This document shows, piece after piece, positions 36,801 to 51,100 of a stretch of 64,000 nt of DNA (its first letter is position 1; each line of letters opens with the position of its first letter). Position numbers and translations under genes: made by a program. The stretch is from the NCBI GenBank assembly GCA_023846275.1, contig CM043865.1, positions 31,572,412 through 31,636,411 of the forward strand. The letters run 5' to 3'. The notes beneath the pieces are model-generated. The model was not told where the DNA came from, made no database searches, and saw only the letters and a list, made by a program, of their open reading frames with translations. Origin of the DNA: Vanilla planifolia (Eukaryota > Streptophyta > Magnoliopsida > Asparagales > Orchidaceae).

Positions 36801-38597
36801 ACCTTAGTAATTATCTAAAAAATAACTTTTTATAATTTGTTAAGTGACAAAAAAAGGCAAAGTAAAGTAAGAAAGTATGACATTTTCTTTGGTATACTAC
36901 ATTATATGGTCACCTAATGATATTTGTATCTTAGTAGTTGTTCTTTATTTTATTCACTTGTCTTTTTATAAACCTTAGCATACAACACAACCAAATTTAT
37001 ATTTCTTTGCATTATGTTATATGTACATCCTGTTCAGTCTATGATAGTTGACTTCTTTTTTGGACTTAATATTTTAAGTGATATGAATGCACTACATACA
37101 AATTCAAGAAAATTATGAGAAAGATAGGAAGTCATAATATTTTTTTATTTTATTATTACACAATAACTCATATAATAAAACTTTGACTATTGAGATGTAT
37201 GCAATGCTAATGATATAATAAAAATTTTTTATGATATATCGTATAGGTTAATTATCTTATTTTCAATTACAAAATAATGTTGATCAAAGTTGTTATTATT
37301 TTTATTTTTAAAAAATAATTGGTTCTCTATGTGTCTAATTCAATACAATTTATTTATATTATGAGATTAAAAGATTATTAGTTTGTAATATTAAATGAAT
37401 CAACTTTATATATTAAAATTTTTTTATAAAAAGAAAAATGTTTTTTTCTTAAAAAGAAGAAGATTTTATGATTCAGTTTTATATTTAACAAAATTATTTT
37501 AAAAAGATATTTTTTGAATTGACTTATCCTTTAGATCTTACACAGTAAGAATATATCCAATTATATTTTTCATAATCTACCTAAGTTGTTTCATAATTAA
37601 ATTAATTAAAATTTCAATCATAATATGATTACATTTAATATTTCTTAATTTTCTTAAATATTTAGACATTTGAACACAATTAAATTCAAAATAAAAAATA
37701 ATAATAATTAACATTTTTATTCATTTATTATTTGGCTTCTTTTTTTGTATTTTTGTACTTATAATTAAAATTCTCAATTTTCAAATTTTATTAGATTTCT
37801 TCATTGCTTTTACAATCGCAAAAATAGCTTAGTTTCTTTAAAATATCCTAATTTTAGCCACAATATATTGAAATCTCAATTTGATTCCAATAAAAAGCAA
37901 CATATTTGTCTCAATTTCAACTATCATAGTTAATAACATAGCAATGGGTTAATGCAACTTCAAAATCCACTAATTAACATAAGATGATGCTTAATCTACT
38001 ATCCATTGATTTTTCATCATTCATGCAAAGAGAAATTAGTTTTTGTTGACAACTCATGATTTTTGGTTGGTCAATAAAATTTCCAATGACAAGGTTGTGT
38101 GGAAATAATAAATTGAAGAAGAAGACTTTCCCCTTAAATAAAAGATTTCTCCTAAGATTCAAAGTTTCTCGTGTGAAAAGGAGAAGGATTATGGTTTAGA
38201 GAAGTTGATGATGGAAAAGGGAAAGGGTAATTTCAAGTTTTCTGTGCCAATAACATTTATATATACATATATGTTTAATATTTAATTATAATATATACTA
38301 ATTAATTATATAATAAATTAAAAAACTCATATTAATTTTAAATCAACTTTGAGTGAGATGAAATAAATGTTATTATATTTGTCTTAATAAGTTTTATTCA
38401 AAAATATTTTCATTATATAATTTGAAATATCTTTTATGTGGCTCATATTACGAGTCATTGTAAATACACTTTAATCTATTATTTAATATATATCTTGTGA
38501 CCATAATATCAAACTAGTATAATAATAATATTTAATGTGAAGTATATATTACAAAACCTATTATTTCACAATAATATTTAAAAATTTAAAACATTAT
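33801..38597. other. AT-rich spacer, presumed centrin promoter side
   Basis: No supported gene on either strand. Beyond the first few hundred bases, which should hold the centrin promoter, the text is decayed AT-rich repeat-like DNA with no recognisable transposon protein. Confidence 0.5.
36592..36636 (+). repeat. degenerate GATTAGGG-like heptamer cluster
   Basis: Five or six near-heptamers (TTAGGGA, TTAGAGA, TTAGGGA, TTAAGGA, TTAAGGA) run head to tail and then merge into a G-rich tail. The pattern recalls the plant telomere unit TTTAGGG but is short and imperfect. A small interstitial telomere-like tract or chance slippage are both possible. Confidence 0.45.
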
Positions 38598-39347
38598 ATA
38601 AAGCAACCACAATTCAATTCAAATTAATTTTTTCACCAGACTTTTGATAACGATGACTGTCAGGCACCCCACCTTACCAACTACAGTAAATTAAGGATAC
38701 TGCATAAGAAATAATAGTGAGTGAGGACAAACCATGCCTAGGTGGGGACCCGACGGTGAGACAATTCTAACCCTCTAACCAATCCCATATATTTTTAAAA
38801 CATTTTAACCAAATCCAAACCATGGAGCTGAAATGAAAACATGTGTATATTAAACTGTATATATATACAATAAACCACAAAACTGAAGTACCAAAAAGTA
38901 CCAAAATGAAACCAAATCCACTCCCACCAAAAATCTATCCCCTCTCACATGTCAGGAGTATAGTCCTCTCCTGTACCATTATAATCCCCAGCTCTCGGTG
39001 TAGTGGATACATGACCTGTGATGAAGCACTAATGAGACATATATATCTCAGCAGATAAATCCATTATGTAACCAAGTAAAATAAATCTCCAGATATAAAA
39101 GACAAGTCGTGAAATATGATAAAACAAAATCCATCTCATAAGCGGTGAAAAATAAACCATATGAATACCTTCATATCAAATGTCATGCAGTATCAAAAGT
39201 AAACCAGATAAACATGTATACCAAATTTCCATTTCCATTATTTTATATGTTATATACTTACTGGGCCCGATTCCCTTTGAATCATCATCCTCTGGATCCA
39301 ATCATCATATCAAATGACCTCTAGTCGGCATCCATCCAGTTCATAAC

Positions 39348-39560
39348 ACTAGGCAGATATCTGATCCGAAGAATGATACCCTGCGATCTCATCCGCTAGG
39401 CCTAGTGCCACCAGGCAGGTATAGTACTGATACCCTGCGATCACATCCGCTAGGCCTGGTGTCATCAATATATACGGAGGTCATGGTACACATACACACT
39501 AGGCAGATATCTGATCCGAAGATCGATACCCTGCGATCTCATCCGCTAGGCCTAGTGGTG
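39348..39560. repeat. internal repeats of the solo LTR
   Basis: A unit of about 62 bases starting CACTAGGCAGATATCTGATC occurs at 39348-39409 and again about 150 bases on (to about 39560), almost unchanged. A partial third copy (GATACCCTGCGATC...CCGCTAGGCC) lies between them at about 39428-39460. Such arrays are common in LTRs near promoter regions. Confidence 0.85.
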
Positions 39561-39979
39561 AGGATAATGTCTCCAGGAATCCAATTTTCATTTTTATTTT
39601 CCAACCATGTCACACATATGATAAATATGCCAAAACCATATCAATATGTCCAACCAATTATATTTTATCTCATATTATGCTTTTTGTTTCAATTTCCTTT
39701 TTGTCATCTTTTATGCTTTCAGTTCAATCAGAAAATAACACCATAAAACATATATCAAGCCATGAGATAAAAGTCATGTAACGAAAAACTGTAATGCAGC
39801 CCATAAGAAACCATGTATCGAAATATAAATAAATACTATTGTGCTATATCACAGGTTACGAATTTATCTACCTGAATTTGTTGTACCAACTGTCTTATTC
39901 ACTTCTGCTTCTTCTTGATGTCCTACAAGCTCGTAAAATACACAAATAATTAATTTAAATATGCTTAGTAGTCAAAAAT

Positions 39980-40215
39980 TGCTTTCTAAAAGCTTTCCCA
40001 AACACACCCCAAAATAATCCCAAAAGATGGGCTTACGCAGCACCGAACCGCCCGCTGGACCGCGCGCACACGCTCGGCGCTAGACCGCGCGCGCAGAAAA
40101 GCTTTCTAAAAGCTTTTCCAAACGGCATTTTTCCCAAAATTTCCTTTCGCGGTGCTGGACCGCCCGCTCCCAGCGCGCTGGACCGGGCGCGCTGGACCGC
40201 GCGCGCTCGGCATCC
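39980..40215. repeat. GC-rich duplicated block inside the solo LTR
   Basis: GCTTTCTAAAAGCTTT occurs at about 39981 and about 40099, each followed by CCAAAC and then by copies of CGCCCGCTGGACCG/CTGGACCGCGCGC. The period is about 115 bases. The block is strongly CpG-rich compared with all surrounding DNA. It is likely part of the LTR promoter/leader and would be a target for DNA methylation. Confidence 0.75.
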
Positions 40216-41285
40216 GGTTCAGCGTAACCCGGTCCAAAGCCTGGACCAGTTCACGCCGCCCCTCTCTCTCTCGCGTCCGGCGAAACCAAAGTATTTTGCC
40301 GGCGAACTTTAAATTCTTAAGTCTCTCGTCGGCCAACTGACCGCCGCTCCCCTAAAACTTATAAAACAACAAAGAAAATAAAATTCACCTTCGTTGGCCA
40401 TTGTCGTCGCGTGTCGAAATTCACAAAATTTCCTCGCCGCCGTACCTCGCCGTCGTGTCTCGCCGCAACGTTCGCAGAAACGCGTTTCAAACGCGCAAAG
40501 TCGGCTTTTATAGCCGCGGCCGAAACCGACTAAATGGAAGGATCGTGAACCGCATTTTTTGCAGAAAACCCCCTCTAAATTTTCTATTTGCAAATATATC
40601 CTCCGCCAATCGGATTTGAACTAAGCCGACATTTAAAATTTACAGATCTATCCTCTACGTTACAAATTTATCCCAAATCTTCAAAAATTCATAATTTATT
40701 CATTAGAGCTCCGAAAATTACAAATTAAACATCGTTGGATTCGTCTCACAGAGTTCTTTCTATAAAAAATATAAAAATACAAATAAGAGAAAACTAGGGC
40801 TGTTACAATGACACACTTAGATCGCTATGCCACTAAACAGAAATTTAGTGATCTTCCTTTCTTATAGTCTTAATAGTGGTAATACGACAAAAGAAAATTA
40901 ATATTTTCATCATTGTCAATCCAAAATCATAATCACCTATGGTCTGTACTTTGAAATTTTAAAGGAATTATTAAATTGAACCTAGTTCACCTGATTTGAA
41001 ATATCAAGAATAAAAAAATTAATATCTAAATATATTTGAGTCCATTACCACTTTTATTCGTTGAGTAATATAAAAAAATAAAAGATGTTGGCATCATTTA
41101 AAAATCTATATAAAATAAGAAAACTAAAAGATATAGTCATTCAAGAGGTAATTCAAATCCAAGAACAACTGCATTAAATGATATTTTTTAATAATAAAAT
41201 ACTAGAAAGGAAAATACTATAAGATAACGTAAAAACAAGTACTTATTAAAAATATATGAAATTATTCCCAAGAAAATGAGAACAA

Positions 41286-42130
41286 TGTAAAGGCCTAAAT
41301 CAATGTTTCAATTGGATGGGTTATCTTAACCATTAAAATTGATTTTAATCTAAATGAATAATTTTTTCTCTGATTAAACTGATGTAGAAAAATATATTAA
41401 ATAATTTTGAAGTATCATCTAGATTAATTAGTTGGTTTATACTGAATTTATCTTATTTTTTTAAATATAAAAGTTATAAAAATAACCAAAAAATTTAAAT
41501 AAACGTTAACAAATAAAAAACATGTTTTATTAAAAAAAATAATATATGAACTTTAAATTCTTAAATTAATTCATTGCATCCAATAAGTAAAATTTTACAA
41601 TTAAATAAATAATAAAATTGGATTTAAAAAGAAATCATGTTCGAATTTTATTCTTAAAAAAGCAATTTATAAACCCAGTAACATAAAATATAAACTAAAA
41701 ATAGAATTTCATTTTAAAAATAAAAAAAACATTTGTAGATCCAGCATATCTATTATAAAAATAAATTATCCTTATCAACTTACTAATTATTAAATCAGTT
41801 TTGATACAAAAAATTAATTTCAATTTTGTTGCATTAATTTACTTTTAAAAACGTTTAATTTAAAAAAACCATTGAACAAGTTTGAAATCAGTTCCAAAGT
41901 CATCTTACATAACAAATCCCATTATTACCAATTTTAAATTAATTTAATTAAACAATAGTTTAAAGTTTTTCATACTAATTTTACAAATAACGTAAACGTG
42001 AGGCTGTTTGCATGGTTTGAGCAGCTCCCATTACACTTGGTTTCATAATCTACCAGCACTAGTGAGTGAGGGAATAATACAGAATAAGATAAGTGATAAA
42101 GCTTGGCTAAAACTAAAGTTAAACAAATGA
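41286..42130. other. AT-rich 3' flank of the fucosyltransferase gene
   Basis: No gene. The last 100 or so bases before 42131 should be the 3' UTR of the fucosyltransferase (minus strand). No canonical AATAAA was singled out. Confidence 0.45.
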
Positions 42131-45100
42131 TCATACAAAAATGACTTCGAACTTGCTGCAGGGATGGGTCTCAATATGCCTCCGGAGTGCTGCGTCACCA
42201 TCAAACATGAAGCCATAGAGCGCCTGCCTCTGGGTGAGACCAACCGGATATATCCTGTAGACCTTGAGCTCATCTCCTCCCTTCAAACTCTGAGGTCTCT
42301 CGCTCTTCCAGATGGGTATGTGATTCAATGATTTGAACTTCCTCACTACGGCAGATTTCAATGCTTGTAAACTTAAATCACGAGAACTGCATAGTTCAGT
42401 CATGTACAACTTTTAGTTGAGGCTCTCACTCATGTAGACATCTATTTGGTATAAATTGTACCTGAGAAAAACAGACTCCATATGAAACCGCCCTCTCTCT
42501 CTCACGTACAAATGATACCAAGTGCCCATCTTGCCATGGCATTTGCAGGGCCGCTTCTGAAAAGGGGCCAAGTTTTCCTCCTCGTTGTGTATCTTTGTTG
42601 CAACATGGATGCAGAGCCTGCATGAAGAATGGACGGCTGCCATGTCTAGAAGAGCCTTGAAGGAATCAGACGGACCTTCGAATTTCCAACTGCAGTAAAA
42701 AGCTTCATTAGAAGTTAAGTATTCCATGTTTTCGATAGATAAATGCCGAGTAGATCACGTTGGCAGCAGTTATATATCTAGCTATGACGATGTTCTTAGA
42801 ATTGTGCTGATTGGTCAATTGTGAACCCAGATGTTAACTTGTGCAGTATATTAGAACATGAGATGGTGAGTGATTTAGATTGTTTGCAGCATTATTGAAC
42901 TGTGGCAATAGAAGAAGCTTTGTGGGATGAAAATTGGATAATCCCATAAGTGAAAAAATAGAACATCACGAAGCAGTAGAGCAGCGGCAACAATGGGCTA
43001 TTCACAAATCCAGAAGGTCATCGACCATCAGATTATGCAAAAAAAACCATTTGAGCATGGCAGTAATGAGATACATTTTTCGATTTGGGAAAACCCTTAT
43101 AAATATATGCTTTTAATTTTGTATGTTGTAATTCTGAAAAACTAACTGAAGTTCAAGGTTTACAAACTATATAGCTATACTCTTTATCCATTAGGGAAAG
43201 CCTTATTCGCATAGTGAAGGTCTCTAGGTGACATGTTTTTGCCTCATTTCACATGGATCTCGGTGTATTCCTCTATGTTCATATCTCTAACCTTTTTGCC
43301 ATTCAGTTTGAGTTGTTTTCACTTCTTCAATTTTAATTTTTTACTACATTGAGAGAACTTTCATGGATGTCTTTTTTTGTTACCAAAAACCAGAATTAAA
43401 CCCGATTCTCTTTTGCATGGTTGATATAAAAAGTGGATAAAGGATATAAAAGTAAAGATTGATCGATTCAAAAGCAAGGATTTTTAGTTTTGAAAAATGC
43501 ATATTAAAAATCTTCTTCATCAGAAGAAACTATATCGACTCTGAACAACAGAAAAATCTGAATCAATGAAGCAACCTGAGGAGTTTTTGATGAACCAACA
43601 AGTACTAGGATTCAATCGACTAACAATGGCAAAAAATGGGGCATTCAACATCACCGATGAGAAAAATACTTCGAGTTGTGCAAACACCATCTGCAATATT
43701 GATGAAAAAAACCTTCTACAATAAAAAGGACTATCCAATCATCGTCCATTCATAAAGAAACTTCTGTGACAAATCACATCAATGAATTCAATATTATCAC
43801 AAATTAATTTAATTGGATGGATATCAATTTTAATGATAAGCAAGCTAAAAGCTCTTATCTTGTTTTATTAGAAAGTTACAGAATAATTATAAAAAAGATG
43901 AGCAATTCATCTAGCCAAAAGTTGTTAAAGCTTAAGGAAAATTGACAATTGATTCTCAAGAAAGATAGAATTTAATGAATTTTAGGAATTATCTTGTGAT
44001 TACAGTAATCATATGGATATTGTTTAATAAATGTGCTACGTAATTTAAACTAATTATTATGTGTGTTATGCCCTATATCTTGTCATTCATTTTTTATGAG
44101 TAATTTTATCTACTAATTTGTTTTGTAAACTCACATCCGATTATATTCTTTTCCATTATATGTTTCTCTATTTTAGCTTGGCTAATTAAATGATCTTAAT
44201 TACAGAAGCATCATCAATAGATTCACTATAAGATGTGTAGTTTATGTTTTCCTATAAGAAGTGTTTTGTCAAGGTTGAATATCTGTATTATGTTGTTCCA
44301 AATTTAGAATGATTTGGATTTCAATTAAAGCAAAACAATCATTTCTTTTATGATCTAAGTGCATATTCATATTATTATTCATAATACAAACCATAAAATC
44401 CATAACCTTGACTGTTTAGAATACATAAGTTTTGGACATTTAATTATATAGCCCATTTAGCTGAGGCGGCCATTGGAACATGGGGATTGACAAACAAGGA
44501 GAACAAAAGTGAGTACTTTGTACAAGACAATAGATGGTTTCTCCAAATTGTGGAATTGTACATTGGACGTGTGAGATAGAGCCTTTTGGAAACTGCATAG
44601 TCCATATCATTTTTGTTATACAAGTAATATGATCTCCCAATCCTTTTCATTTAACCTGGGTTCTAAATAAAGGGCAAGGTTGTCAACTTAGAATGCAAAA
44701 AACACAGCAAGAAAGATGTCTGATGTCTGAGGATATTTTATGTAAAAGCACGCAAAATTATGCAAGACTGACAAAACATCGCCCCAACATTGCACCACGG
44801 CCCTGGTCAAGCAAGAAGAAAAGTTATAGGCAAAGGTGACTTGAGTGATTAGACCCCTAACTCTTCATTCAATCAAACTAGGAGTAGTGCAGAGAGACAT
44901 TCCCAAAAGGCACATATCCATGGGAGAAAGAAAATGAATGGGAAGCCAATAGAAGACATGTACCAGAATTGAATTTTGGACTTTGACCGTGCAAGCAACA
45001 AACTGGGGAGCGCATACTCTAATCTTCACAATCTCCAAGTCCACAAAATTGGAATCTTTACTGTTTATAGCTGAATCAGAGCTTAATTCGACTGTCCCTT

Positions 45101-48100
45101 GGAGCAGCTCAACTTATTTGCCTAAAAGAAGCATATAAAGGAGAGGGACTGCACCTAATTGCATCAAAGGGTTTGTTGTACAATCTAAAATATGTTTATG
45201 TAGGTTTTTGCTAAAATTGTGTTCAAAGAAAGCACAAATGAGTCAAATATCTCAAAAATGGAAAGCAAAGAACAAAATACAGTTGGTTCACATAGATATT
45301 TGGGGTACAATTCTAATATTATCTTTTTGAGGATCACGTTGCTATGTGATTTTTATTGATGATTCTACCAAAAAAACTATGGATTTATTTCTTGATAAAA
45401 TTAAATATGATATTTTTCTTACTTTTAATGGTAGAAGATTGATGTGCAGAAAAAGACAAGATTAAAAGTAAAATATCTGAGACTAGGCAATGGTGAAGAG
45501 TAAAATAGCAAGAAGTATAAGAAATTCTTTACTGAAAATAATATTTATTTGATCAGGAAAGTACCCAAAAGACACCAACAGAATGGAACTATTAAGATGA
45601 TAAACAGATTTCTCAAAGAGCAAGTAAAAAGTATAAGACTGCATGTATACTTGCTTAAACTTTTGAGAGTAAAATAGCCTATTTGCTCAACAGAGGATCA
45701 AGAGTAACATTGAATTTTAACTTGTCAAAGGATGCGAAGAAAAAAAAAAGGGTAGATCTTCTCCTTTAAAAGTTGTCTATTGTCACTTTATGTTGATGCA
45801 AAGAAAAAAGAAAAATTAGATGCAAAAATAATAAAGTCGTATTTCATTAGGTATGGTGAAATACATTTCAACTGTCAGCTATAACATAAAGTAAATAAAA
45901 AGCAATTATATTTAATAGTGCAACTTTTGATGAATCTATTTGTATATGGATAAAGATGTTTTGAAATCTAATTATCCACCTAAAGGATTGATGAGGTTAA
46001 TTTTGTGTGTGTTGTGGGTAGTAAGATGTAACATTGGGGTGAAGGACCTGAACTTAAAATTATAGATTTTGGGGAAGAATATGTATCGATGAGTTCAGTT
46101 AATTAAAAAGAAGAGTGACTGAGTAGGAAGAAAGTTGTGCAACAAAAAAGTGAAGTAAAATTGAGGAAGGACATACAAACAAAAGGTACAGGACAAGCTT
46201 AAAATACTTGCTTATCAATTCATAACAGGTAACAAATTCTTACACCAAGCCAATCTCAAGTCTAACAAGTAAATCATCAGTGATAGGCTAATGCATGTCA
46301 ATATTGACGTATAAGAGTGTTAAATAATGAGCATGGAGTACAATTCAAATTACACTACATCACCTCAACATCTTACTGTAAGCAGCAGGGTTTGCAACCA
46401 GGTACTTCATAGTATTAGCAATTGCGTTGACATCATCAAGTTCTCTAATATGTAAAACAGAAGCAGGAGATGGGGCAAAGTCTTGGATGTTAGGAGCACC
46501 AACAACAACTGGTACAGTTCCTGCAAAAATTGAAAATAAAAGAAAAATAAAACAAACTTCTAACATGCAAGAATTAATTAAAAAAGGAACCAAATCGCAT
46601 AACAAAGCATTTAACAGCACAATGGCAGTGAAATTAAAAAAACCAACAAAAAATGCTTCCATCAAAATGTCTCCCAAACAATAACAAAGGGGTACCAAGC
46701 TAATTTAGCAAATTGCTAAGTATACCAGCGACAAGGGACTGGAAGAATTTTTCTGTAACATAGTCCTCCTCATTGGAATTTTCAAATGCTAAGCTGAATT
46801 TGTAATGCTTCAGAGTATCCACCTTATCAACTGCAATAATAGATGAAATGAATTAGATATCACAACTCAATCCAAGAAGTAAATAAACTGCAACAAGTAA
46901 AGGATAAGTTTAAAATGGATAAGATAATATTTGACAAAATTAAAATTACAAATATTTGGATGATATTGGAATATAACCAGTGGCAATTGATTGTAATAGA
47001 TGTTTAAAATAACCATAATCTCATATTAACTTGCATTGAACAAGCAATTTGTAATTAATAACAAATTGCATGGGAATCAGAAAGTCCCTCATTACTAAAC
47101 AAATAAGAGTTGTATAAATCATATTATTTTCTTAAATTAAAAGTTGACCTAAATAGGAGTATAATAGTAGTCTAGCATATCTTTTGCCTTAAGTAAGCTA
47201 TGCAAGATCCAGTATAAACCTGGATGACAAGCAGGTCAGAGACAGCACATACCATTACCATCATGATTTCGATGACAGCTTCCATATGAATCAACTGTGA
47301 TATTAAGTTTTTCCAGCATTTCAAGTACCTGCAAACGAAAATTATGTGCCCCACAATTGGAAATAAAGGCTGCAGCGAGTCCATTTCCAGTCTTTGGTTG
47401 CATTGGAGCCATAATGTCATATTCAGCCCATGAGAAATAGCCAACTGGAACATCCGATGAGAGACTAGTTGTCATTATGATACCAAACCCTCTCCTATTA
47501 CCAAGGCATAATTGGAGAATCAATTTTCTTCCATAAATTGCAATAAATATACAAGCACCTAACAAAGAAGATGGTAATAAACTTAGAATCAATAGCATAA
47601 AATGCCACACAAATAAGTAGCAAAATAGGTGTTGCAAAGCTATGAGTCTAAAGCCAATGCAACCATTGACTATTGAGTTTGCATCATGTACAAGGATTAG
47701 GCAATCTATTTTTGTCATATTCGAATGTTTTGGTAAGTGTTTATACAATGTAAATTATTTTTCATCATACAGGGACGTACCTGTGGCTGACAATGTTCAA
47801 GATGTTATGTATGCTAAATTTCAAAGCATAACACAAACTTTTGGTTTTAGGATACAGCATAGTACGTTAGCATGTATCAGATGCGGACAGTGAATGCAAA
47901 GTATAGACATATCCATAAAATTTTTCATTTATATTTGGGTCAATATTGACATAAGTCATAAATATTAGATGATCCAAACCAAAAACCTTACTTTCTATGT
48001 CCTTACAAAGTGCTTATAAGAAAACTTATTTGGTTGGTACAAAATCATAAAAACAAGCCTTCAATATATTCAAACACCTTTAATCCTTATCTCTCCCTCA

Positions 48101-51100
48101 CTATGTGAATTTTTCTCAAGCTTTTGCCAAGCTTCTTCATAATTTCCATGTTTTCTTGCTTTCAAGCTTGCTTACCTTAGTTCACATAATCATGATGTTC
48201 TGCCAGCGTATTGTCATTGCCATACAATACATGAGAAATTTCTAAAAAATTATAGCCTTATTCTAGCTCCATAAGGTTGATAAAGAAACCAAAAAAAGAC
48301 AAAAAAATATTATTCTTGTTTGCAGTATCCTAGGCTTCTTACAGCATTCTTTCAGCCACTCCTTGTTTCTCCACTGAACTGCTACTACCACACTCCACTA
48401 TCTCAGCACAATGATCATCTTTGATTATGTAGGATGTTGCGGACTAACAGTTATCCACATCATTTACAACCTACAGCAATCGAGGAAGCAGATATCTTGC
48501 TGCTAAAAGTTAGCACGTGCCCTTCGTCAAAGCCGCACATATCTGGCAGCTAAAAGTTATTATGTGCGCTTTGTCAAAAGTGGATGTTGCGATGCTTTTC
48601 ACCAGGTCCCCCTCATGCAACAGCCCTGAGTAACTGCACTCCTTTCATTCAAACTCCTCATTCCACACTATCCACTTGCAATGACTATTTACCCAAGGAT
48701 TCAAAAAATTATCACCCACAATGCTGTGCAGCAGTTATAACTATCAATAGAAGCAATCATTTCATCACCCACAATGCTGCACAGCTGGGTTAACACCTTT
48801 GGTTTACCTGCTTTCCATCAATAGTCATCATCCAAAGCATCCCCTTGCAATCACAAGCCTTGGGAAACTTCAATTAGTCATTCAATATCGTACAAATAAC
48901 TCAAATAAACAGTAACCATAATTGTATCCATCTACCGCTAATTTAATACTGACATTTGTAGAATTTCCCTACTTTGATCTCCATCCCCTCCCCCCAAGCT
49001 AGTTTTAGGTTCTCAAATTTCCTATATCTGGTTCCATAGAAACTGCTACAACTTTGCATTTAGCAAGCTGAAATAAAAGACAAATGCAACTTCCTGAATG
49101 GAGTTATAGGACATGAAAACAGGATGGAGAAGATGAAGAAGACGGAATCTAAGAAGGCCACATAACCTAAAGGTACAAGGAACAGTTTCAAAATGAAATC
49201 TATAGTAAAACATGGCTACCAAAAATGCTTGTACAAAAGGTTAATGGATAAATTTCATGCTTGCGTCAGTTGGTTTAAAGGAGAAAATAAATCAGTTGCA
49301 CAATTAATTGCAGAGTGAGCACAAAAGCATTAGCTGCAATGCCATTTTCAATGATGATATTCCTGTCCTGTTAGAAGCAACTTGATCATTCTAAACCACC
49401 TCCAATCCCTATCTTTTCAAGAGCAACTGTTGGTTGTTGAAGAAAGAGGAATAATGTCACAAAAATGTTAATCTACAATCTATGAGACTCTTGGAAGATA
49501 TACACATGCAATTTAAATTGTGACGAACATAACAAGGATGAATCAATGCAAGGCCATTTAATTCATATTCTTCCAGATTATCTCAACAATTGTTCCACGA
49601 AATAGATAAATACTCCTATATCTTTTGGACGCTTACATAAACAAGTAGTGCAGGACAACATACTTGAAATCGTGAATGATATAAACAAACACTAGGGCTA
49701 TTACAAGTTGCTTAGACAAACAAGATAGTAATGCAATATATTCAAAAGATTGTCTTTACTCATAGTGCAACAAGAGATAACAAAGCAATTGTGCAAAAGC
49801 ACGATAGTTGATGCAAAGCCATTTAAAAATCATCAAATCCAAAATTATCAACAATTAAAAAACCACAAAATATTGCTAATATGCTCCAACATTTAATATC
49901 ATAGAGTATGACAAAGCAAAATAGTGGTTACCATGAAATTTACTAGTTTTAATTGCCACCCAAGCTCAGAAGAATGAATTGCAAGAAGATCAAATAAAGC
50001 CACATTCATCACAACACAAAAGTGATCTTATTTAGTAAAGTTCATTCCCTAAAATCAACTTGAACAGTTGATTCCCATTCTTTAAACATAATCATCTTAG
50101 ATAGTTGGGCGATTGTCTCAAATGATTAGGTGATCAACCCAAACAGGCTCAGTAGATCATCCTAGGTGACCACTTGATGGTTAGAGGTAGTTGTCTAACC
50201 TGAAAGTCCTGAGCATTCAATCATCACCCAAGACAGTTAGAAAGGACAATCTATGAAGACGTGACCATCATCAAAGGAGATTAGTGAAACTATTTAGAGT
50301 GATATCTATACAATCGTATGTACAAATCCAAAAAAGAATAGCACACTAACTTAAATCAACCTATGAATATGAAGTGAAGGTGCCAAAAAGTCCTGCCATA
50401 GAAGTCATTATTGTCATCAAAAGAACAAAATTTGCATTCAAATCAACTGAAAAGACAAGCATAAAAGTTGATGAAGTTGTCATCTTGGCATAACTAGGGA
50501 AATAGAAGTCAATCAAACAATTGGCATGATTCTATGAGGGTTGGACAAAGTAATCAATTCAGCTAGATGGAATTTAAGTGAGCATGATTATGACCTATTC
50601 TAAGGAACATCATCTGGTGTCCACACCAACCAACCAACATTGTTTTCTCAATCAATACATAGCTTCTGGAAGGCGTCAATTTTTACTCTAAACATCACTT
50701 GAGTTCAAAGTTCTAAATCACACATACCTGATAAACCACATCCTACTCTCAACTAAGAAAAAAATCTCCAAAAAGAATCATGCTGAAGGGTTATGAAATG
50801 CAATCTAGCGAATGGAATCAAGAAATATAACATTTAAGTGCTGATGGACCATTGCACGAAATATCAATTTGTCTCTTACTAAAAAATGTATAACATTCAT
50901 AGTTCACTAGGAAAAATCAAAAGAAATAAAGAGTAACAACATTTCTAATAAAGACTGCACCTAAAATTGCCAAGAAAATATCAAAAGTACTTGTTTCAAG
51001 GAGTCAACATTGCAAATTATAACAAATAAAATTTTATTTAGTCATATACAATGGTTGGATTGATAAAGTAATAATGAAAGCAATTAAAGCACGCTTACAC

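Larger units (their letters stand above)
38658..40807 (-). mobile_element. solo LTR of an LTR retrotransposon (probably Gypsy-type), 2,150 bp
   Basis: The unit starts TGTCAGGCACC and ends GGGCTGTTACA on the plus strand, so on the minus strand it reads TGTAACAGCCC...TGACA, a familiar plant Gypsy-type LTR form with TG...CA ends. It is flanked by a perfect 5-bp target duplication, ATGAC, at 38653-38657 and 40808-40812. No internal region, primer-binding site or polyprotein lies between, so it is a solo LTR left by recombination. The intact duplication and clean ends suggest moderate age. It contains short internal tandem repeats and a GC-rich island; open frames of 60-113 codons inside it are not genes. 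Confidence 0.9.
38598..41285 (+). mobile_element. second copy (single arm) of the inverted-repeat element, split by a solo LTR
   Basis: Bases 38598-38657 and 40808-41285 together match, in order, the left arm of the element at 30625-31165. Before the split CACAATTC...AATTAATTTTTTCACCAGAC aligns with 30636-30668. After it come CACTTAGATC, CTTATAGTC, ATAATATC-like text and ATATCTAAATATATTT (about 41020), ending with TGAAATTATTCCCAAG (about 41258). No inverted partner arm follows. The match continues directly across the solo LTR, so the LTR inserted into a pre-existing copy. Confidence 0.8.

Noticed and set aside
40106-40619. Several overlapping open frames of 60-94 codons on both strands in a GC-rich island
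   Set aside because: They lie wholly inside the solo LTR (TG...CA ends, ATGAC duplication), match no protein and follow from high GC reducing stop codons.
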